The translations under genes and the position numbers were made by a program. Below, piece after piece: positions 43,179 through 52,824 of a DNA stretch of 64,000 nt. Position 1 is the stretch's first letter; every line of letters begins with the position of its first letter. The stretch is from Adiantum capillus-veneris (Eukaryota > Streptophyta > Polypodiopsida > Polypodiales > Pteridaceae). A model generated the notes under the pieces. The model ran no database searches. It worked only from the letters and a program-made list of their open reading frames with translations, and had not been told where the DNA came from. The DNA is taken from assembly GCA_014529385.2 (NCBI GenBank), contig CM043963.1:104142912-104206911 (forward strand), given 5' to 3'.

Positions 43179-44537
43179 TTGCCTCAAGAAGAGGAGTTTT
43201 TGCTAGCAGCAATCATTGGGAAGGACATTCAGAAGTCTAAGAATTATGGTTTTGTGCATAGATCATCCAGGTACAAATTGATTGGTGATGTCTTGTACAT
43301 GAAAGGGGTTGATCTCGTGTTGAGACTTGTACCTTGGCGGGAGGAGCTTTATATTTTTGGAAGAGAATCATGAAGGCGCATGTGGTGGAAATGTTTCTCT
43401 AAAGATCACCTTGCATTAGATCTTGCAAGAGGGGTATGTAAGGCCTAGTTTTCACAAGGATGTTCACCATTGGTGTAGGTCTTGCAATAAGTGTCAATCA
43501 TTTGGGAAGAGAGTGTTGAAGCCAGAGCTACGAAAAACCACTATGGCGTTTGATGTGTTTGAAAAGTGGGGGATTGATGCAATAGGCCCGTTACCTATCA
43601 CAATTAGGGGCAAAAGCTATATTTTGACTATAGTGGACTATCTCTCTAGATGGGCACAAGCTATAGCAGTAAAACAAATCACTGCAAAGGATGTGGAAAA
43701 ATTTGTGTATGATAAAATATGTTGCAAGATTGGGGTGCCATTAGAGCTACTTTCAGATAAGCGGCCATGCATTAGAGCTAAACTATTGGACTTTTTATTT
43801 GTGAAGATGAAGATTAGGCACCATCATACCACTCCTTATTACCCACAATGTAATGGCTTAAATGAAAGATTCAATAGTGAGTTGGTACAAATTATTTCAA
43901 AAGTGACAGAGCACCAAGGAAAATATTGGGATTTGGAATTACCTAGTGCATTATGGGCTTACCGTACTTCGGCAAAGAAAGGTACAAGGTTTACTCCATT
44001 TCATTTGGTATATGGAAAGGAAGCACTATTGCCTGTGGAAGTAGAGTTGCCTGCCGGTCAAGATGTTAGAGAAGTTGCTTGGGCAGTCCAGTGATGCATT
44101 CAAAGAGAGGCTCTTACAATTACAAGAGGTTCAGCTGGATAGGATGAGCACATTGGAGCATTATGGATAGATGCAAGATAGGGATTTATTAAAAGATAAA
44201 TGAAAAATTCAAAAGTAAGGGTATCAAGAAACATGACTTGGTTTTGCGCTACAACAGTAAGCAAGACAAGACATTCCAAAATAAGTTTCAAATTAAGTGG
44301 GAAGGCCCTTTCAACGTAGTGGAGTGTTTTCCGAATGGTACATATCAGCTGGCTAACCTGGATGGGATTCTACATAAGTCAAGGGTAAATGGATTGCATC
44401 TTAAACTGGATCATGCTAGATTGATGATGGTGGAGCAAGATGAGTTGTCTACAGAACAAGTAATGTATGTGAGCGATGAGGAGACCTGTGATGCAACGAG
44501 TCTCATATCTCTTTTTGCTGCTGCTGATCATGAATGA
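43179..44537 (+). pseudogene. Gypsy integrase of E2
   Basis: The zinc-finger region reads ENHEGACGGN, so the second His of HHCC is Asn, with CRSCNKC giving the Cys pair near 43478. A stop and frame change separate it from the core at 43423-44094: WGIDAIGPLP (first Asp), LLSDKRP (second Asp, with Lys where Arg-Gly is usual), and CNGLNERFN (Glu). After frame breaks at 44095-44237 the C-terminal part runs at 44238-44537 with KWEGPFNVVE and NGTYQLANLDG, the usual integrase tail of this lineage. It joins the cDNA into DNA in intact relatives. Confidence 0.87.
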
Positions 44538-45214
44538 TCTAGGAGGCTAGAGTATGGGCAAATTATGTTAGGAGTTTTTTGGAAGAAGTGATTGCACATA
44601 TGTACATACACGTGCATGGTGCATCAAATAAAGGATTGTCCATTTTCCAGAGCTAGGTGGTTACACGGGGTCCACATGTGTATAGGTACGACAGCGTGTA
44701 CATAGTGCATCAATTTTCATTATCACCAGTACTAGTGTGTTTTTTCTATAGTAATGAGGAGTTGATAGCCCGTAAAACTTCTTGAGAAATCTATGAGCGG
44801 GCCGACGACATGAGGTAAATAGGTGCGTCAGATGGTATCCAGCCGCGTCAAGAGGTCGAATGGGGTCGCAAGTACGGACACAATGTGGGTGTTTTCTTGT
44901 GATAATTATGCAAAACATTCATCATGAGAACTGTATTTGGGGGCCACTTCATGTGAGTGCAGGATCCATTATTGGAAAAAGTTGAGTGCCAAGTGTGCAG
45001 ATGGATGTAGAAGGGTGACAAAAATGCACTACGTGGTCATTTTTTGGCATGTTTCGGGGTCCGTTTGCCGTCAATCAAAAGGCCAAATGTGCCCAAGGGA
45101 TAAAGTGAGTGTGGACACCAAAAAAACTAAGAAAAAGACCATCAAAACATGGAGAGACGAGGAGGAACAATCGCAACTCAATTTTTGCTGCTTTTGGAGC
45201 CTGTTTTGGTCATA
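44538..45214 (+). other. E2 3' untranslated region and outer part of its 3' LTR
   Basis: The sequence after integrase should contain the polypurine tract and the start of the 3' LTR, but no clear tract is visible, and the 5' LTR lacks the matching part. No gene is supported. Confidence 0.5.
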
Positions 45215-46053
45215 AACTGCCCATCCGAGGTCGGATTTGAGCACTTTGATATTGTAGACTGGGTTTTTTGGCCGCTCCAAACACAATGGTGCTGTCCATT
45301 TTGCCAAATTCCTCCCTTTTTCTTGCTATTTTGGCTGTGTAAGTTTCTCCTGTGATGAGCGAAGCCTCTGTTCAAATTTGTGATTGTATCTGGTATATTT
45401 CATCCATATGGTGTGAGCTATTTTCTTTATTGGTGTAGTCCAAAGCTCAATTGTATCTAAGCATTAGAAATCTTCCCCTTTTAAACTGAGTTTTCATTAG
45501 GCAAAATTTGGGCTCACAAAGGGGCCCTTTAAGGAGTTTGACTTTACCTCTCTCTAAACGGGCGCATGGATAAATTTTTGCAAACAAACTCCAAAGTTGG
45601 CGGAGGTTTGACAGTTAGAATGTCCTCTTCAAGCTCTATCTATTGATATATAGCATGCCATGAGATTCCTCATATTTTAGAAGATTCGTTTTTTGATTCA
45701 CCTATGATGTGACAACTCGATGAATCAAAAAAAGAATCTTCTAAAATATGAGGAATCTCATGGCGTGCTATATATCAATAGATAGAGTTTGAAGAGGAAA
45801 TTCTAACTGTCAAACCTCCGCCAACTTTGGAGTTTGTTTGCAAAAATTTATCCATGCGACCGTTTTGGTAGAGAGAGGTAAAGTCAAACTCCTTAAAGGG
45901 CCCCTTTTTGAGTCCAAATTTTGCCTAATGTTTGGGTATGTGTGTGTGTGTGTCTCTGTGTTGAGTGGGCAAATGGATAGTCTCTCTCCTCCCATTCCAT
46001 CGATGTGTTCCCTGTCTCGGCCAAGTGGGTTGTGTAAGCCGAGTGGTGCCCCA

Positions 46054-46087
<34 letters not shown>

Positions 46088-46147
46088 CATCCCAAGAGTG
46101 TGTGTCGGGTGATTATAGAGGCGTTTTGTGTTTCCATCCCGCTCACA
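45215..46147 (+). repeat. 3' LTR of E2 (recognisable part, with foldback insertion)
   Basis: This is homologous to 19015-19503 once the foldback element at 45495-45930 is removed. Shared landmarks are the GAGCACTTTGATATTGTAGACTGG block, the CATCGATGTGTTCCCT segment (45998), a (TG)n tract and the end CATCCCGCTCACA. It abuts CACTA-C sequence at 46148. Confidence 0.8.
45495..45930. mobile_element. Foldback/MITE-like element, 436 bp, near-perfect hairpin
   Basis: Two arms of about 206 bp (45495-45700 and 45721-45930) are near-perfect inverted copies around a 20-base loop. The ends are CATTAGGCAAAATTTGG and its complement. TTT flanks both sides (45492-45494 and 45931-45933). The E2 5' LTR lacks the whole segment and has an uninterrupted T-run there, so it serves as an empty site and confirms insertion with a short T-type duplication. 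It has no coding capacity. The superfamily is uncertain; the 3-bp duplication would suit CACTA or Harbinger-like mobilisation. Confidence 0.88.
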
Positions 46148-46162
46148 CCGTCAACTTGTGTA

Positions 46163-47455
46163 TCAGCTCATATCCACCACTTTTATGCCAATCCGCAATT
46201 GTTGTAGCTCTTCCAATAGTGAACGAAGATACACATCCATATTATGCACTTTATTTCCCGGCACAATCAAGCTTAGAAACACGTGTCCCTTCTTGGTAGT
46301 CAACCACGGGGGAATGTTGTAGTTGACAATGACAACTCGCCATACACTGTAAGATGTTGACCTCTGACCAAATGGATTTACACTATCCATAGCCAGGCCG
46401 ATGCGTAAATTTTGAGCTTCCCTGGAAAAATCCGACCATGTGTTGTCTACATGTTTCTAGGCTACGCAATCTGCAGTAATCCGCAACACACCATCCAAAG
46501 ATCTATTCTCCTTGTGCCATGATGCTAGGGCGGCCATAGACTTACATTCGAAGAAATGCTTGATGTGAGGTAGCAAAGAAAAGTGTCGCAAAATCTTTTG
46601 TGGAATTTCTTGTCCGTGAAGATCTACTCGATATCTCTCATAATCACATTTCAGACACTTCTCCATGTCTATGTATTCCTCTCTAAAAGATTGCAATCGT
46701 TGGGACAAGCGTGAATCAAATTGTAATCCATCCCCAAGTTTTGCAAGATCTTTCTTGCTTCCTCTCTTGAATCTGGCATCCCAATATCAGCTGGCAGTAT
46801 GTGCTCTTTGAGTAATCTACATAGTAAAAAAAATGCGGTACACATGTTTAAGTAATCTAGCGGATCGTAATACATCTAGAGTTTTTTATTGAAGTAAATA
46901 CATTGTAATATATCACCTAAAAATCGATATGACTCTAGTGTCACTCCATCCAAACTTTGCCTGCATGTTGAGAAGAACTAGGAGCGTCTTCAATCTAGAC
47001 ACACGTGCTCCACCATACAATGGTGTATCAGATTTACTTTTCATGTCATCATAGATAAGCCTTTCTGAATCCATACTCATCTAGATCACTTCATCAATCT
47101 CAGGCTCAAACATAGCCTCATTGGGAATGTGGTCTACATGATCACCCTCCGAGTTGTCAGAGACTGCATCTTGTGGCCTCACATATGCTGCTTGACTGAA
47201 GCGCCTGCGAACACGTCTATTGGGTTGCAATTGCAAGATTGCTGCTTGTTGGCCAACGTCAGAGTCCGACGAGTTGTAATTGATAGCAACTCAATCTATA
47301 ATAGATGGGTCAAACTCACCAAATTCATGAACGTGCTGCAAAGAAACGCGTCTTGTCCAATGCACACCATGTTTGCATTGATTACAAGGACATAAGATCC
47401 TTTTTGAGAGATAGGTATTTTGGTTGGACAGCCCCACATCATCGTCACTACTCAT
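46163..47455 (-). pseudogene. CACTA Tnp2 transposase, exons 1-2 (copy C)
   Basis: The minus-strand ATG is at 47455-47453. Exon 1 runs to about 46920 and contains several changes, including stops, relative to copy B. The intron is at about 46820-46915, and exon 2 shows HACPNDC, KCLKCD and the start of the Tnp2 core (GLAMDSVNPFGQRSTSYSVW, YNIPPWLTTKKGHVFLSLIVPG). At the site where copy B has TGA (33151) this copy has CAA (Gln), so the stop in B is derived. A frame change lies near 46690. Confidence 0.83.
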
Positions 47456-47515
47456 AATGAAGGTAAAAACCTTATAACTTGGACATAAATTTAATCTTCT
47501 GTTGCCATCCTCCGT

Positions 47516-47577
<62 letters not shown>

Positions 47578-48473
47578 ATCACACTGTAAACCACCTCACA
47601 TTCTCTAGTCATGTCCGATCCCTGCACACGTTGGTCTAGAGATGCATGGAGATCAGAACCACTGGGTTATAATATCATCTTTATTGGTCAATGCTTATAT
47701 TTGTGGGTACGAGAAATCTACACACCCATGTCTACATGACACTTCATGTAGTGGACGAAACCCCTTTGCCTCTTCTTTAGCTATAGCAATTCATAGCAGC
47801 TTAACATCTCTTCACAGCAGCTCCTTGTTCGAGGAATTACTGTGCATATTACATATTTGCTTCCAATCTGATTATCATGCCGTTGAAAGCTTTCTAGCTT
47901 AATGACGCATCCGTGGAGAGGGATCACCATTGGCCTAATCTATATTTAAACCATAATCTTGAAGGTAAACTTTAATATAAAAACTAAATCCAAAATCTAC
48001 TCTTAAATCTAACCTAGATCTAATCTAGTCTTAAATCTAACTTAAATTTAAATCTAACATAAACTTAAATCTAAATCTAACATAGACCTAAATCTAATCT
48101 TATTTTGAATCTAACCTAATCTTAAGTCTAACCTAACCTTAAATCTTACCCTAGTCTTATGTTTAATATAAACCTAAATCAACTCTAATCTTAAATCTAA
48201 CATAAACCTAAATCTAATCTAATCTTAAATATAACAAAAACCTAAATATAATCTAACCTAATTTTAAATCTAACATAAATCTAACTTAAATGTAATCTAA
48301 CCTAATCTTAAATCTATCATAAACCTAAATCTAACCTAATCTTAAGTCTAACCTGATCTTAAATTTAACAAAAATCTAACATAAACCTAAATATAATCTT
48401 ATCTAACCTTAAATCTAACGTTATCTAACATAATCTTAAATCTAGCTTAAATGTTAATCTAACCTAATCTTAA
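47456..48473 (-). repeat. CACTA-C 5' region: (CT)n and TAAATCTAAC-type degenerate repeat
   Basis: A (CT)n tract (47517-47575) is followed by a unique block homologous to 31740-32000 of copy B. About 515 bp (47958-48473) consist of degenerate short repeats around CTAAATCTAAC(C/A)TAATCTTAAAT. The same repeat type flanks the transposase in copies A and B but is expanded here. No gene is seen. Confidence 0.8.
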
Positions 48474-48530
48474 CACTAGAATGGTAACAGGACACTTTTA
48501 TGTCCTTGGACACTTTTGTGTCCTGTTAAG
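48474..48530 (+). repeat. Possible element terminus CACTAGAATGG with a short hairpin
   Basis: CACTAGAATGG at 48475-48485 is followed by AACAGGACAC (48486-48495) and its exact complement GTGTCCTGTT (48518-48527), with GGACACTTTTRTGTCC-type words between. It marks the abrupt end of the CACTA-C repeats. It could be the left end of the element carrying the gene at 49498-52727, but no matching right end is visible. Confidence 0.4.
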
Positions 48531-49497
48531 TGACCATTTTGCTTGAATTATTTGAAGAGTATGAAAATGAATTTCTAGGTGCTATATATCCACAAAGTTG
48601 CCTTATGAGCTGAAAAAAAGTTAGCATTTTTTTTTGAGTATCAATCTCACCATTGACCTTAATCTTGCACAACATTTTTGAACCTAAACAGTGTGAAAAA
48701 CGGGTCCTATTTTTGCATTTTTAAAAAAATTTGCAACTATACCACTCTAAACTTCAGTTTGTGAGGTTTAGATGCTAGAGGTTAGGCCTTCATAGTTCTC
48801 AACATGTTTTGGAATGCTTGTAGGAGAGCTAAGTATTAAAATTGAAAGTTTTATGACCAATTTACAAGAATTGCATAATCCTGTTTTTTGCCAAAATAGC
48901 ACTTTTATGATTTTTTTGTGGCTTTCTTGATATCCAAATTAAATTTTGATTTTGTAAGTGTAATGTATAACATAAAGCTAATCTTCCTTGAGTTTTGTGG
49001 GACCTAATATGCTATATAGCATACTATATGATGATGGTTGAGTTTTTTGATTGCTGAAGAATACGATACATTTTAGAGTAGCAAGTATAACTTTCTCAAT
49101 ATTGCTAGTTTCTTAAGCCAATTGTGTGTATTTTGTACGTAGTAACTACAAACTTGGCTAGATATTGAGTAGTTTCTATGGGTTTCTAGAGGTCATAATG
49201 CTAAAAAGACCATATTAGGTATTTTGGTAAAAATCTCACATTATGGGAATCTCCAAATCGACCGAATTCATGTAATTTGGGAATTTTCCACTTAAAGTGG
49301 GAAAAATTGAGGTGTGTGGCTAGTAAATAAAGTGAAAATCTCATAGGATTGTGGTGTTGATAAACACCAAAAGTCAAGAGGATGTACAACACATGGATTT
49401 GAATAATAACTATAAATTACATAAAACAAAGGAAGATACAAAAAAGATTTTGTTTACAAATTGACTAGTATAGTCACAATAGAAGCTCCACATAATT
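48531..49497. other. AT-rich non-coding sequence
   Basis: No ORF with a recognisable domain and no clear repeat are visible. It is the 3' flank of the minus-strand gene that ends near 49498. Confidence 0.5.
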
Positions 49498-52400
49498 CTA
49501 CTCCACATTTGATACCATATCTGAACTTTGATCCAAGTGTGGCTGATGTGCACGAGTGAGGCCTTCTTTGGCTTTTAGAGCATGTCTTTCTGGAATCTTT
49601 ATTCTAGAAAATGGTCCTTCTTTGTTGGGTCTCCAGGACCAAACAATTGCATCTATAGTTTCCCACACTTGTGGGTCCTTATAGTTGACAGCCCAATAAC
49701 CCTTCCAACAATTACTGTAAGCTTGAGTATCTGTCATCCCACTTTTTCTCGCGCAAGGTGCCCAATATTGAATCAAGAGTTTTCTGTAGTTTGGTGATGT
49801 AGGCTCATTATCAATGTCAGATAAAGCCATTGCAAGCCACACTGGATAGATTTCTGTGTCACTCGGAACAAGCATAAGAAAGTCACCTTGGTGCACATCA
49901 GACATAGGGTCAAACTCTTCCCTTGGCCTATCTCGTTGAGGCCCACAAAAATGATCATTCAACTCTTCAAGGCCTAGGAATCTTTCTGCTCCTTGTTGCA
50001 AATTCATTGTAGTGCTTTGTAGATGAGAATATTCTTGAGTTTTTGGCCAAAACATTTCATACAAGACTCCCTCTGATATGATTGCTTTCCAATCTCTTCA
50101 ATTACCTTACTCCAATAATCTATCACGGGTCTATAATATCGCGGAATACTTGAACCATTCCCTAAATTTTTCCAAAATTTTATATAGTTCTTTAGCCCCA
50201 AAATGACTTCTTCGTGGGCCTTGACATACTCCGCCATTTGTACTAGAGGTGGATCTCCATGTGGTAACATTGGCTTGCCTTCTGTGTCTGTTTTCCAAAG
50301 GCGAATACTTCCACTCCAACTTGATACACCTACATGTGCCTTATATTGCATCATTGGTGTCTCATCTTGCATAAAGAACCTGAACTGAAGCGGTTTGGAA
50401 TGTCCAACAAGTATGTCTTGTCCATCACAAAGATAGCCATCACAATATTGCTTGAAATCAGGGATCTTTGTGAGAAAAAATGGAGCTGGAGATGAAGATG
50501 AGCTGTTTCGTAATGTATCCATCAAATGTGGCAAAGTATAGGTTTGTGTAACTCTCAACTTCTCTGAAAACCTACTAAACATGGCGTCTATGTCCTCATG
50601 TGTATGCCCAACCATTAAAAATCCCAGCTGGATGGTTTTGAAAAACACCCCTTGCAACAAGCATTGACAAATAGGCAAATAAGTATCGATTTTTGTTTTC
50701 CCCTGCACAATTATCCAATTGTAGCAACAAGTTCTCTGGCAATCTGCGAAATGTTGACCCCAATTCCTTTCTGCAATTTCTGACGACTGCACAATGGGCT
50801 CTTTTCCATCACTCAAGTTATGGTAGTCCAAAGCATCCCTTGAGTTCAAAGCATGTAGTAGTGAAATATTGCTCCTTGGAAGTCCATTTGTTACTAGATC
50901 ACCAAGAGGATGCTTATCTATCCTCTCGAGGTTATGTAAACAATTAGCAATTGAGCCAATTGTAAGATTTGGATCAGCTGGCCACAAACCATTCAAGACA
51001 AAGTGTCCGTAATGACCTTCTCCATGTCCATGAGTGATCATGCCAATCAATGCCACCTGCAGATTATATCCTGAATCCACACCCTTGGGAACAATGCGTA
51101 ATCTAGGAATGGCAGTCTTCTTTTGATCCATCTTATCATGGATTATGCATACATATTTTTGTGGTTGAGTTTCTGAATACGTGCGCCATGCATAATATAG
51201 GCTTCTGCAACTCTTTTGTTGTGCCATGTGAACTTCTCTCTCCCTCCTCAAGAGAAGAGCTCTCTCTTCAAGAGAAGGTTTAGCTTCTAACCTTGCCTTG
51301 ATTGAGCTACAAATATTGCACTTAGAGAACTCACTCGTCTTTGTTAAAGTGACATGTGGGTACTCTTTGTTCCAAATTCTACCAAAAGAAGATTGGGATA
51401 GCTTCTTCTCATAGCCCATTTGGTCAAGTGTCGTGTTGATTTCACATAAAATATCCACTTGTTTGTATGTTGATGGAATCACCAATTGAGTCTCTCTTGA
51501 GCCATCTAGCAGTGTTCTACTTCTATGTGGCATTTTCTCAGAGTTATTTTCCACAAACTCGTTTAGTAGTGCTCTTGCTAAACTAGTATGTTGAAGTCCC
51601 CTTCTCAATGTACATGTGTTCCCATGTACATATTGGCGCACACCATTTTCAAAGTTCTCCTTGTATCGATAAAATGATGTCTTTGGTATTCCATGTAGCT
51701 CATACCATGCTCTACAACAAACAATAGAGCCATTTAGCCTGAATTGGTATCGTGACTTCTCATCTTTCTGATAACATATAGAAAGAACATCATAAACATA
51801 ATTAGTGCGTGATTTTTGAGACTCTCCCCAAAATTGTTGTCGTAACCTTGTCACCATATCACGATCTGCAAATTGGCAGCATTTTTGTGCACAACAATCA
51901 ATGCATGATACCCTTTGAATTGATTTGTTTGAAAGGTAAAAAGTCGAAGCTGGTGCTGCTTTTGATTTTTGAGTCCTGTTCATGAAAGTGTATCGTCTCT
52001 TCCTTGACAACTGGACAACATTACTCCCATCAAGTTTTTTTCCAACATTGCCATCGTTGGATACATCCTCATATGTAGCATGCATGCCATCAACAGGAAC
52101 AAAGCGTTGTAATGGGCTCCCATTCAACATTGTTGTCTGCTTGATGGGCCACTTTAGCAAAGTGATGCTACCCACTTCAACCACATCATGAATGCTTGCA
52201 TTTTCTCTTTCAATACCCACACCCACACAATCAGGACCAAGTTCCTGAAAGTTGACATAATCATGTGGAAATACATATAAGATGGTCCCTTCATTCATGG
52301 TTTGCATCATTGTGTCATCTTTTAAAAGGACCCTCTGATTTCTCCAAGACTCTCGAATCATTGCTTCAAATTCTGGGCTTGTCATAGGTATTGCATCTGT

Positions 52401-52727
52401 AACTAGAGGATCAGAATGATCATGTTCTTCATCACCATTGTAGCTTTCGTGTGGATCAATTAAGTTCCCATTTAATACAAAAGATTGCAAAAGAAGCTTT
52501 GACCATCGAACAGCACTCCATAATGAGCCTTGGAGAGATGAAGTATCCATTGTAGGAAAAGGTAGGACCACATCCTTCAAGCATTCCTCCACTAGTATGG
52601 AGACATTTCCCAGCCCTATCTTTGTACCACCACAAGTGGAATCTGGATCTGTTCTACACACACAACCAATACCAACGATTTCATTGTCAAGTATCATATG
52701 TACTTTCTCCCCAGATTCAAAGTCCAT
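49498..52727 (-). pseudogene. DUF8039/DUF7869-type transposase-like gene, frameshifted
   Basis: The minus strand holds a 907-codon frame (52727-50004) plus a 3' extension in another frame (50064-49498). Residues 1-90 match the plant DUF8039 domain seen next to En/Spm-like genes (GIGCVCRTDPDSTCGG, LKDVVLPFPT). Residues 275-470 hold a Cys-rich segment and helix-turn-helix-like region. Near residue 532 is CIIHDKMDQ, a putative first catalytic Asp. GHTHEDIDAMFSRFSEKL lies near residue 705, the DUF7869 signature. The QLDNCAGENKN motif expected before it is encoded, but in another frame, between a lost G near 50757 and an extra T near 50643. The C-terminal part (FWPKTQEYS, then PVWLAMALSD and YWAPCARK) needs a further frame change near 50095. 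A splice acceptor (TTACTTACAG) just before the ATG implies an upstream exon. Nuclease function is inferred, not shown. Confidence 0.78.
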
Positions 52728-52824
52728 CCTGTAAGTAAAAAGATTACATTGTTAAATCCATAGTTATAGAAAAATACTCTTCAAACCAAAAATCATGCTA
52801 CAACATGAAAAAGGTTTGCATAGG

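Larger units (their letters stand above)
19015..46147 (+). mobile_element. Ty3/gypsy element E2, split by element E1
   Basis: E2 consists of a left part (19015-23825: partial 5' LTR, primer site, small ORF, gag, protease, start of reverse transcriptase) and a right part (42101-46147: end of reverse transcriptase, RNase H, integrase, 3' LTR). Element E1 separates them at 23826-42100 with the duplicated GAAG. The LTR segments at 19015-19503 and 45215-46147 are clearly homologous but differ by roughly 15 percent plus indels, so E2 is old. It has no chromodomain-like tail. The 3' LTR ends against the CACTA copy C transposase at about 46147, which suggests insertion into that CACTA copy. Confidence 0.85.
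46148..48473 (-). mobile_element. CACTA transposon copy C, truncated
   Basis: On the minus strand this matches CACTA-B from the upstream repeat region (31440-32110) through transposase exons 1 and 2 to about B position 33420, where the E2 LTR begins. Both termini, the palindrome, the 3' half of the transposase and the TnpA-like gene are absent. It is more diverged from B than copy A is. The junction with E2 at 46147/46148 suggests that E2 jumped into this CACTA copy and that the other half was later lost. Confidence 0.8.

Noticed and set aside
47958-48473. Possible interstitial telomere repeat
   Set aside because: The words are CTAAATCTAAC-like and irregular. The plant unit TTTAGGG/CCCTAAA does not occur in tandem, and the same repeats belong to the CACTA family.
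50004-52727. 907-codon ORF as an intact host gene
   Set aside because: The family core motif is out of frame between two indels, and the C-terminal domain needs another frame change, so the long ORF is open by chance compensation.
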